From the NCBI GenBank assembly GCA_015146655.1, contig VKHL01000039.1, positions 146,868-210,867 of the forward strand: DNA of 64,000 nt. Reading direction: 5' to 3'. The notes under the pieces were generated by a model that saw only the letters and a list, made by a program, of their open reading frames with translations, did no database searches and had not been told where the DNA came from. Positions within the stretch are counted from its first letter, which is position 1; each line of letters begins with the position of its first letter. Of this stretch, positions 44,601-53,249 are shown piece by piece. The position numbers and the translations under genes were made by a program. This DNA comes from Ochromonas danica. Taxonomy: Eukaryota > Sar > Chrysophyceae > Chromulinales > Chromulinaceae.

Positions 44601-47267
44601 ATGTCAAAAACTAAAGATGGTCAAACCAAGACAGTTTTGTCTGATATCTTATCCTTGTATTCCAAGAAAACACAAGATCCATTAACCGTCATTTATGAAG
44701 TTGAATGTACTGCTCTTTCTAATGTTACTATAACATTAAATTTTGCAGGTTCAGAGAATTTTCGTATAATTCAAATTGATTCTCTTGGACGAGAACGTCA
44801 TTTACGATCTGAAGAGTTGAAATTAACAGCAACTATACGTCCATTTTCACGTCAAATTATTGGACGTGTTGTTATGATTAATGAAGATCAACGTGCTATT
44901 TTACGTTTAGGATGTCAATGGGTATTAGAAGCAGCTGATGATAATGAATTAAAGAAGTATGTTTCAAAATCAGAAGAAATAATTCGTCAAGAATTAAAAG
45001 ATATTGAAGTATTAGCTTTACCTTCACTTATTGATGATCCTTCTCTTGAACGTATTCGTGAAGTATGTCAAGCTTATGGTAAACATTTTATTGATAAAGA
45101 TTTCCCACCAACGGCTACTGCTCTTCATGGGAAATTGTCACCATCCTCCTCTTCCTCCTCTCCAGGGGAACAGGGTGAGCAGCAATCGACTACTACTCCA
45201 CACAATGCTCCAATTATTGAATGGCGTCGTCCTTATGAGTTTTTCAAAGGTGAGTATACATTGTTTCATGATGGTATCACAGCAGATGATATCAAGCAAG
45301 GTGCTCTTGGAGATTGTTGGTTTCTATCTGCTCTTGCTGCTTTAACTGAATTCCCTGCCATGATTGAGGCTTTATTCCCTCTTAATCAACCTACAACAAC
45401 GTCTAATTTCCAGAAAGAAGTTGGTGCCTATTTGGTGAGATTTTATAAGAATGGTAAGCAACGGGATGTTCTTTTGGATGACTATTTCCCTTGTTATCCT
45501 GGTGCTGGTCCTATCTATTCTCGTGCTCATGGTCCAGAGTTATGGGTCTTATTAGCTGAAAAAGCATATGCTAAAGTTCATGGTAGCTATAGTGCTATCC
45601 GAGCTGGTTGGGCTTATGAAGCGATGATGGATCTCACTGGTGCTCCATGCCTTACTTATCGTTTTGAAGATGATGTAGTAAAGAACAAGATTGCTACTGG
45701 AGAGTTTTGGGCGAATCTATTACGCTATGATTTAGAGAATTTCTTGATGTCTGCTTCTACACCTGGAGAAGACACTCTCAGTGAGACGAACCAACGTGTG
45801 AAGTCTAGTGACATGGGTTTAATTGCTGGCCATGCTTATACCCTTATTTCTGTTCGTACAAGCTCTAAAGGTGACCGCCTTCTTAAGTTACGTAACCCAT
45901 GGGGATCTGTGGAATGGACAGGTGATTGGTCTGATACATCTCCTCTATGGACTGCCGAGATGCAAGCAGAGATTGAACCATTGGCATTAGCTGATGATGG
46001 CACATTTTGGATGTCTTTTGATGACCTTCTTCGTCATTTTGTCTCAATCAATGTTTGTATGACAAGACTTCCAGGATTGAATAAAAAGCCATGGAAAGAT
46101 TCTCGTCGTCAATTTTTCTTTGACTATTGTCCAATTGATGATGAAAGTCCACAGGCTACTGCTCAATTAGCTGAAGAAGGCACTGCATATACTCCTTCTA
46201 TTACATCTACTCGTTATCGTGTTATCTCCCCATCTTATTTACTTACTTTAAGTCAACGTGGTACTGTGATCGTTAGCATTCACCAAGAGGACATTCGTTG
46301 TGCTAACGCAAGACCTTATCTAGATATTGGTGTGACGATTTTGAAAAGTGATCCAGCTCACGGTACCTTCCAACTTCTATCAGGAACTGGAAATGCCACA
46401 GAAAGACAGAATCAAACAGAAGAGTTGGAGTTGGATGCTGGAAAGTATATTATCGTACCAACTTCATCGGGATGCCAATTCAAAGCATATCTTGCTAATC
46501 AGAAGAAAGATGGTAATACTATTCAAGATCGTGCTGTTTTGACAAAGACGGAAGGAAATGGTGATGTTGTCTTCAGTGATGCTGTAATTGCTGCTTATTC
46601 TGCTTTATTCCAACGTATGGATAATGATGGCGATGGAGTGCTTAGCAAAGCAGAGATGGACCAATACATGCTTCGCACTGAAGGAGCAACGATTGAAGAT
46701 TCTGCATTTACTTGGCTTCTCCACAATTTCGAGACCAAAGAAGCACAAGGATTGTCATTGCCTGGCTTTCTTCGAGCTCAACTCTATGTTTTCAAACAAT
46801 CCGGGAGTGATGAAGAGAAGTTATGGAAGGAGTTTAAACTCTTGGGTTATGATGATCAATTGGTCTTGCAAGCATGTCGTTCAGCTGTTATTGCTGTTCA
46901 TAGCACAGCTGAATTTACTTTGGACAGTCTGCCTTATGATGAAGCTGCTGCTGAAGAAGCAGAGGAATTAGTCATTCTTCAACGTGGGGAACTAAAGACA
47001 TTTGAAGGCGGGTTGATCAAGCTTTACAAGTTGCGTTCAGGTAGCTCAGGAGTTTCTCTCATGGTAGAGAATCTCAATCATCGCAACTTGGTTTTCCAAA
47101 TGGACTGCAGTGGTTCAGTGAATGTTATCTCACATCGCCAGTCACTTGTTCACAAAGAAGTTGTGCCTCCAAATGAACGCAAGGTCTTGCATCATCTCAT
47201 GCCTAGTGATCCTCGTGCTAAAGCATGGTCTTGGTCTTATTCCGCTTCTTACTTTTGGGATACTTAA
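44601..47267 (+). CDS. Calpain-like cysteine protease with EF-hand
   Basis: Single exon, 888 aa. An N-terminal beta-sandwich-like domain (about residues 20-120) precedes a 130-205 helical/low-complexity linker. The C2 protease core has QGALGDCWFLSALAAL with catalytic Cys239, AGHAYTLI with His411 and RNPWG with Asn432, so the triad is complete and the His-Asn spacing is calpain-like. Next come a calpain domain III-like region, and an EF-hand (DNDGDGVLSKAE, about residue 675) in a helical C-terminal part. The last 100 residues are again beta-rich, similar in feel to the N-terminal domain (MVENLNHRNLVFQMDCSGS). Calpains are intracellular, calcium-regulated processing proteases. The EF-hand suggests direct calcium control. 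Confidence 0.93.
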   Translation: MSKTKDGQTKTVLSDILSLYSKKTQDPLTVIYEVECTALSNVTITLNFAGSENFRIIQIDSLGRERHLRSEELKLTATIRPFSRQIIGRVVMINEDQRAILRLGCQWVLEAADDNELKKYVSKSEEIIRQELKDIEVLALPSLIDDPSLERIREVCQAYGKHFIDKDFPPTATALHGKLSPSSSSSSPGEQGEQQSTTTPHNAPIIEWRRPYEFFKGEYTLFHDGITADDIKQGALGDCWFLSALAALTEFPAMIEALFPLNQPTTTSNFQKEVGAYLVRFYKNGKQRDVLLDDYFPCYPGAGPIYSRAHGPELWVLLAEKAYAKVHGSYSAIRAGWAYEAMMDLTGAPCLTYRFEDDVVKNKIATGEFWANLLRYDLENFLMSASTPGEDTLSETNQRVKSSDMGLIAGHAYTLISVRTSSKGDRLLKLRNPWGSVEWTGDWSDTSPLWTAEMQAEIEPLALADDGTFWMSFDDLLRHFVSINVCMTRLPGLNKKPWKDSRRQFFFDYCPIDDESPQATAQLAEEGTAYTPSITSTRYRVISPSYLLTLSQRGTVIVSIHQEDIRCANARPYLDIGVTILKSDPAHGTFQLLSGTGNATERQNQTEELELDAGKYIIVPTSSGCQFKAYLANQKKDGNTIQDRAVLTKTEGNGDVVFSDAVIAAYSALFQRMDNDGDGVLSKAEMDQYMLRTEGATIEDSAFTWLLHNFETKEAQGLSLPGFLRAQLYVFKQSGSDEEKLWKEFKLLGYDDQLVLQACRSAVIAVHSTAEFTLDSLPYDEAAAEEAEELVILQRGELKTFEGGLIKLYKLRSGSSGVSLMVENLNHRNLVFQMDCSGSVNVISHRQSLVHKEVVPPNERKVLHHLMPSDPRAKAWSWSYSASYFWDT

Positions 47268-47465
47268 GAGTTTTTTTGTTATTGTTGGTATTCCACGGTA
47301 CACATTAGAGATGATGAATGTACTGCGACGACATAGTCTTACAGCTAATATTAAATTAAAAGACAAGCAAAGGGATTTAATTTGGCTTTTGTGTTTTCTT
47401 AATTCAGTTTCTAACAAATAAACTGTAGCATCGAATGTTAACATGCTAAGATGTGATAGGAGAAA

Positions 47466-48881
47466 CTAATCCACGAGCATCTTGTCTTCCTCGTTTGCAG
47501 AAGTTTTCCCTCTACTGCGAGTACCTCTCTTTTGTGTTGGCTCTTGATCCTGATCACGATCTCCTTCATAAAACTCTTCATCCTTATCCCTTTTCAGAGC
47601 ACCTTCCTTAGATAATGCCTCACCACGACGATCAGGTTCTTTATCTTCAGCTTCCTGTAAAGTTGTTCGATGTATTGCCCAATCAGGAGGAATGGGATGC
47701 ATTTGTACACTTGGTGCACATTGAAGATAAGATAAATTCTGTAGCACACGACCACGAATATTATCCAAATAATCCCGCTTATTAAGATTCTCAATATTAG
47801 CAGGAAGTAAATGAAGTTTGAAATCTGGAGCAAAATACTCATAGAAGTCATTGTGTGGTAAATCATTGGAAACTGGTTGTCCCACCAAAATAGAAGTTTC
47901 GAAGGTCCAGGCTCTGGCGACATTGCGGACAGTATAACCACCTCCACCAACAACCAGCATAGGAATTCCATAAGATTTAACATGTTCCACACATTTTCCA
48001 TGACCTAGGGTAGTCAAATTGAATAATCCTAAGCGATCACCAGTTAATGAATCTGCACCACATTGCATAACAATAGCAGTAGGGCGATACATTTCAATAA
48101 CTTTATCAATGACAGGTTTAAAGATTGTCTCATACGATGAATCATCCATACCATCTTGTAATGGAACATTGACTGCATAATATTTACCTTCTTTAGCTCC
48201 AATATCTTTGATATCACCTGTACCAGGAAAGAAGTCACCATATTTATGGAATGAGACCGTCATAACACGATCTGTAGTATAGAAAGCTTCTTCTACACCA
48301 TCTCCATGATGAACATCAATATCAATATATAAAACACGTGGATTATATTTTAGTAATTCCAAAATGGCTAGTACAATATCATTAACATAGCAAAATCCAG
48401 ATGCTTCACTTTTCTTAGCATGATGTAATCCACCACCCCAATTAATAGCAATATCAGTTAATCCTTGATTTAATTTTACTGCTGCATCAATTGATCCACC
48501 AGCAGAAATTGTACAAAATTCATACAATCCATCAAAAACAGGACAATCTGTATTTTCCCCCAAATTGAACTTTGTAATTTGATTAGAGAAAGAACGAAGA
48601 TTATCTGGACTAACATTTTTCAAGAATTCAACATAGTCTTCACTATGAAAAGCTTGAATTTGATAATCACTAGCACGTCGTGGTCGATAGACATCCATTT
48701 TACGATATAATCCATAGGCTAAAATTAAATGATGTGCCATACGCATACGATGTGGTTTCATAGGATGACCTGGACCATAATAAAATAATCCAACATCAGT
48801 ATCGTAAAAATAGGAAACACGACGTTTAACCCCTGGAGTAATAGGGGATACAGAATTGTTGTTACTATTGGATGATGTCAT
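47466..48881 (-). CDS. RPD3: Class I (Rpd3-type) histone deacetylase
   Basis: Single exon, 471 aa, from the first ATG in frame at 48881 (open frame reaches 48983 without ATG). Class I motifs: [43 protein letters not shown] with the paired active-site His, [14 protein letters not shown] with zinc ligands, and GGGGYT with the catalytic Tyr. These are intact. It removes acetyl groups from histone lysines in corepressor complexes in the nucleus. The last 70 residues are charged and Lys/Arg/Glu-rich, as in HDAC1/2. It is divergent from the zinc transporter, with 490 bp between starts. Confidence 0.97.
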   Translation of the reverse strand: MTSSNSNNNSVSPITPGVKRRVSYFYDTDVGLFYYGPGHPMKPHRMRMAHHLILAYGLYRKMDVYRPRRASDYQIQAFHSEDYVEFLKNVSPDNLRSFSNQITKFNLGENTDCPVFDGLYEFCTISAGGSIDAAVKLNQGLTDIAINWGGGLHHAKKSEASGFCYVNDIVLAILELLKYNPRVLYIDIDVHHGDGVEEAFYTTDRVMTVSFHKYGDFFPGTGDIKDIGAKEGKYYAVNVPLQDGMDDSSYETIFKPVIDKVIEMYRPTAIVMQCGADSLTGDRLGLFNLTTLGHGKCVEHVKSYGIPMLVVGGGGYTVRNVARAWTFETSILVGQPVSNDLPHNDFYEYFAPDFKLHLLPANIENLNKRDYLDNIRGRVLQNLSYLQCAPSVQMHPIPPDWAIHRTTLQEAEDKEPDRRGEALSKEGALKRDKDEEFYEGDRDQDQEPTQKRGTRSRGKTSANEEDKMLVD

Positions 48882-49371
48882 TTGGAAAGAAGGAGTGTAG
48901 GATAATAATAATAATAAAGAAGGGGAAAGAGGAGGAGGAGGGGGGATAGGATTAGTATATGAAAAGAAGAGAGGAGTCGTCAAACTCCGATACCCTTCCC
49001 TTCGCTACACAAATCAAATATGCCATGCAATCAGAGAGCAGACAGACACACACACCAGCAGCACTGTGCAAATCATCGGGCATAATAGGGTAAAATAGGA
49101 ATAAAAAGGTATAAAGAGGTATAAAGAGGCATAAAGTGGTATAAAGAGGTATAAAGTGGTATAATTAGGCAGAGATGGCGGTACTGTAGTGTGGGTTTCC
49201 AGGTTTTCATTTCGATGGATAAAACAAAACAAAGTGGTCTAAACAGAGTTTCCCATCTACGGTACCTTCTCTTCTCTCCATTTTTATCAATCCTAAGTCT
49301 TGTATATTGGATAGTTTAGATCAATTCTATTTTTTCTATTTTCAAACTATAAAATATTAAAATAAAATAAA
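48882..49371. other. divergent promoter region between HDAC and zinc transporter
   Basis: Contains a seven-unit 10 bp tandem repeat at 49101-49170 (listed separately) and a purine-rich GAGGAGGAGG run near 48930. No gene seen. Confidence 0.6.
49101..49170 (+). repeat. 10 bp tandem repeat, unit ATAAAGAGGT, seven copies
   Basis: Units align exactly in blocks of ten: ATAAAAAGGT, ATAAAGAGGT, ATAAAGAGGC, ATAAAGTGGT, ATAAAGAGGT, ATAAAGTGGT, ATAATTAGGC. Each junction makes a TATAAA-like hexamer (GGTATAAAG), so the tract resembles a series of TATA boxes roughly one helical turn apart in a divergent promoter. Confidence 0.9.
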
Positions 49372-51039
49372 ATGCAAAAAGAACATCGATTACTCTTAGC
49401 CATTGGATTATCTACAACCTTTATGATTATTGAAGTCATTGGAGGTTATTGGGCTAATTCTATTGCTATTTTCTCTGATGCTGCTCATTTATTAACTGAT
49501 ATTGCTGGTTTTGGAATTGCTCTGGTTGCTGCCATTGCTGCCAAAGCACCTGGTACAAAAACATTAACTTTTGGTTTTGCTCGTGCTGAAGTCTTTGGAG
49601 CTTTAGGAAGTGTATTAAGTTTATGGGTAATTACTGCTTTCCTTCTTTATGCTGCCTATGATCGTGCTATTCGATGGCTTCAAGGAAATCCTGAACCTGT
49701 AAATGGATTTTTAATGTTTGCTGTGGCATGCTTTGGTGTTTTGGTGAATATCTGTCTGGGTTGGGTGTTTCATGATGAGCATGGTGGAGCTTTCCATCCT
49801 GCGCATTCTCATGATCATGGTCACTGTGAGCATCATGGATCTCCAAAGGATGATGATCATCATGTAGCATCTCCTTCACATGACCATGAACATGCACATG
49901 AGCACGGCTCACACGAGCATGACCATGATCACAATCATCACAATGATAGGGATGAAGAAGAAGGTCATTGGACATGCGTTGGTGATGAATGTGGCGATCA
50001 TGAGCATGAAGGTAATGGGCATGATCATAGTCATAGTTCTAAGGGTCATGAACATGATCATGGTCATAGTTCTAATGGTATTGAGCATGATCATGATCAC
50101 GAACGCCTTCCTCTTTTACCTAACAGCCAAAAGAATAGCAAGAAATATGGAGGATGTGAAGGGCATGGTCATGATCATGGACATACAACACCAAAGCCTA
50201 AAGAGAAAGTACATGATGATCATGATGGTCATAGTCATGGTCACAGTCATGGCCACCATGGCTCTGATGTTAACATTGAAGCTGCTTACTTACATGTGCT
50301 GACAGACCTTATTCAGAGTATTGGTAAGTGAGATGTGCACCTGAACTATTTCTGTTTGTTTGAAATTACAGGATTATTGTATTGGTTTGCTTCAGGTGTA
50401 GCTTTGGCTGGATTGATTATGTGGAGATGGGATCATGTGGAAATTATTGATCCCATCTGTACATTGGTGTTCTCTATTGTTGCTCTTTATTCTACAGTTC
50501 CTCTACTTCATCGCGTCTCAGTCATTCTCTTCGAGGGAGCTCCATCACATGTAAACACTTTATTATCTTGTGTACCTTGTAAACTGTCGTGATTGACGAA
50601 GCATCTATTAAATAGATTGATTGGGAGATTGTCATGCAGCGCTTATCAGACATTCCTGGTGTGTTAAATGTACATGACTTGCACATTTGGTCGATCTCTT
50701 CCAAGTCTGTCTCATTGACTTGTCATATTCGTGTAAGTTGTCTCATATTAGTGTTTCTCCAGGATGATTCTAATGATGACATTTAACATTTCTTTGCCTG
50801 TGTACTACATGGTACAGGCTGAGAATCCACAAGTAGTTCTTCGCGAGGCACACAATGTCTGTCGCAGTTTGGGCATTGATCATGCAACCATTCAAGTTCA
50901 TGATGCTGCGGATGAGGCTTTCTGTTATAGTCAAACCTGTGATTGGGAACATGCTATTGAGATTGAAGAAGGTGCAAATCATATTGAGCGAAAGAATCTT
51001 TGCATGACAACTCGTAATTTAGGGGGACAAAGTTCTTAA
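49372..51039 (+). CDS. Zinc transporter of the cation diffusion facilitator (SLC30/ZnT) family
   Basis: Exons 49372-50323, 50372-50550, 50616-50732 and 50818-51039; introns of 48, 65 and 85 bp. Product 489 aa. Six transmembrane helices are expected; DAAHLLTD in helix 2 and HVLTDLIQSIG in helix 5 provide the HxxxD zinc site. Between helices 4 and 5 is a very long His/Asp-rich loop (about residues 130-300, HDH and HGH repeats), typical of vesicular or vacuolar ZnTs. The C-terminal cytosolic domain has VHDLHIWSIS and the AHNVCRSLGIDHATIQV fold. It moves zinc out of the cytosol into an organelle in exchange for protons. The 48 bp intron is the shortest in the window. Confidence 0.95.
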
Positions 51040-51269
51040 TCGCGTGGACAGTTTATGTTGGTTGCCCATGCATCTCAAACTTGTCTCATTAATAACAAAA
51101 AAGAACAACAACAACAAAACAATGTTTTCATTAAGAAAGCACGAGAAAAGGATGTGATTGTTATGCTTTAGCTAATGACGTACAGTAAAATTAATAACAA
51201 ACAATTTTTGCCTCATAATAAAAACAACGATATAAAGTACTCTTCGTAGTACTTCTTATCAATAGTCAA

Positions 51270-52637
51270 TTAGCGCAAAAGAAATCCTTCTCCATAACAC
51301 TTCTGCCAATCGAATTCACTTGCTTGCTTGTTCTCTCGAGAGAAGGATTGAATGAGATCAGCTCTGCTTCGCTCAGGCACAGGGCCAATGCGATCGACAT
51401 CATCGATTGTCTTGTAGGGACTGCCTTGACCAATGACGACTTGACGACCATTATCACTTTCATAGAGAAATGTTGAAATGGCTCGGAAGGTTAGACTTAC
51501 TCGACTTGTACCAAAGAGAGGATGTGGTATAAGTTGCATCTCTTTGGGGATCTCATGATACCATAATTGATTCGTTTTCATACCAATAAGAAAGATATCT
51601 CCGTGACGTAAAGGAATTTTCTCAAAGATAGCTTTATTCTCTTTCTTTTGTAAGTAAAGATATCTTGTACTACCAAGAGAAAGATTAACAATAGGACAAT
51701 TCCTATCAACATCCAATGTCTTATCACTATGAGCTGCAATAGTATCTTTCCCATCACGATAATGTTGAACAAGGACATGATTAAGTTGAGTACATCCAGT
51801 ATATTTGGAGACAATTTCTAATAGTTCAGCAATAATAGGTTGCATTTCCAAGTTTTCTGGTTCTTGATCATTAGGATGACGATATAATGGTCGACCATAA
51901 AGTGGATGCTGTTTTAATTGAATTGATATTAATCTTGGTACAGGATGTCCTTGATTATGCATCTCTTCAAATGGTACATCTTTCATAATAGTTTGCCATA
52001 AACGTTCACTTTGAGTGATAACTTCATGAGCTTTCATAACCTTACAATCACCTTCCCCCCATGTATTTAATTCTTCATTAGTAGAAGATAGAATTGTTTC
52101 TAATTGAATTCTATCAAATTGTCTTGATAGACTTTGAAATTGTTTCAAGAAATTCAAATGTTTATTTTCATAGACATAAGAACGATCAATAAAGAAGAGA
52201 TCTTCTAAGAAGATTAACTTCAATTTAAAGACATTACTAGAACTAGTAGAACTAGTAGAAGCTACTCCTTCTTCCATTCCTTGTACAATATCTTGTTGTT
52301 GTTGTTTTGTCTTCTCCATCTTGGCATTCACAGTAGAATCGAGTATAGTTGTCATAGCAGAAATCATATCTTTCAGACCTTCTCCTGACAGAGCTAAGAG
52401 AATTTGTGGTAGTGGATATCGACTAGCAATGACTTTACCAATAGAACGTAAGTAAGCAAGAAGATTAACATAGGATGTATGATCTTTCTCTAAGGTGTAA
52501 GGATGAATATCAACAGAATAGACATCATCTTCTCCTAGAGAAAGTTGACGAATTAAATGATTTTCCTTTTCAACGCGATAATCATAAGAAGGTGGTAGTT
52601 TTTGAGAATAGAAATGAATTAAGATATTGGATGACAT
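51270..52637 (-). CDS. AlkB-like 2-oxoglutarate/Fe(II) dioxygenase
   Basis: Single exon, 455 aa. The C-terminal two-thirds carry the double-stranded beta-helix: HYRDGKDTIAAHSDKT gives the HxD iron ligands, WYHEIPK the distal His, and SRVSLTFR the Arg that binds 2-oxoglutarate. Upstream LYGRPLYRHPND and NHVLVQHY fit the AlkB substrate-recognition region. The N-terminal 200 residues are not conserved as far as I can tell and include a Ser/Thr-rich linker. Members demethylate DNA, RNA or protein. This one resembles the fungal/protist AlkB-like proteins more than ALKBH1-8 by layout; substrate unknown. Confidence 0.88.
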   Translation of the reverse strand: MSSNILIHFYSQKLPPSYDYRVEKENHLIRQLSLGEDDVYSVDIHPYTLEKDHTSYVNLLAYLRSIGKVIASRYPLPQILLALSGEGLKDMISAMTTILDSTVNAKMEKTKQQQQDIVQGMEEGVASTSSTSSSNVFKLKLIFLEDLFFIDRSYVYENKHLNFLKQFQSLSRQFDRIQLETILSSTNEELNTWGEGDCKVMKAHEVITQSERLWQTIMKDVPFEEMHNQGHPVPRLISIQLKQHPLYGRPLYRHPNDQEPENLEMQPIIAELLEIVSKYTGCTQLNHVLVQHYRDGKDTIAAHSDKTLDVDRNCPIVNLSLGSTRYLYLQKKENKAIFEKIPLRHGDIFLIGMKTNQLWYHEIPKEMQLIPHPLFGTSRVSLTFRAISTFLYESDNGRQVVIGQGSPYKTIDDVDRIGPVPERSRADLIQSFSRENKQASEFDWQKCYGEGFLLR

Positions 52638-53249
52638 GATCCTTTTTTTTGCTTCAGTTTTATAAATAAGATAAGATAAGAAGAATCTGAATGAATGATA
52701 ATAAAGATGGGATTTAGTTCTATTTTGTTGTATTGTTAACTCTAATTCGATCTTGTCACTTGACAGGCAGTCTTCACAATCCTTTGTAGTTGTTTTGGAT
52801 GATGATGATGATCACCACTTGACTTGATGATGTTGATGACCACTTGACTTGATGATGATGGTCACCACTTGACTTGATGATGTTGATGGCCACTTGACTT
52901 GATGATGTTGTTTTGTTCTGAGTTCTGACAACCTTCTGCCTCCCTTCCTTCTCTCTCATCCACTCCCACACCATCTTCTTTGTCCTTGTGCAGAGGAGGT
53001 GTTCCATGGAATACTCGCTCTATCCCTGCATGGAATGGGAGACAGCATTCCAAACATCCATGACCTGAACTAATTTACAGCTGTAATATACACAGTTGGT
53101 ATGTTATACCTGCGGTAGTTTTCCAACTACGACATTGATAAAAAGAAAGTCTGATATATAGAACAACTTTGATGCATATCAAGAGATTAAGAATTTAACC
53201 CTATCTTTCTGTACTTCTATCCTATTCATTGCTCTTCTCCCTCAGACTA
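52638..53249. other. intergenic region with a minisatellite
   Basis: Upstream of the AlkB start and downstream of the DNAAF5 stop. Contains the 25 bp repeat listed separately; nothing else recognised. Confidence 0.6.
52801..52910. repeat. minisatellite, 25 bp period, four copies
   Basis: The 18 bp core CCACTTGACTTGATGATG occurs at 52815, 52840, 52865 and 52890, a regular 25 bp period, with alternating GATGATGG/TGTTGATG spacers. Confidence 0.92.

Noticed and set aside
48882-48983. Extended HDAC N terminus
   Set aside because: No ATG in this stretch; it is Pro/Leu-rich noise, and the ATG at 48881 gives the standard class I N terminus.
49667-50302. Several His/Met/Ile-rich frames on both strands at the zinc transporter loop
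   Set aside because: Shadows of the (CAT GAT)-rich His loop of the real exon.
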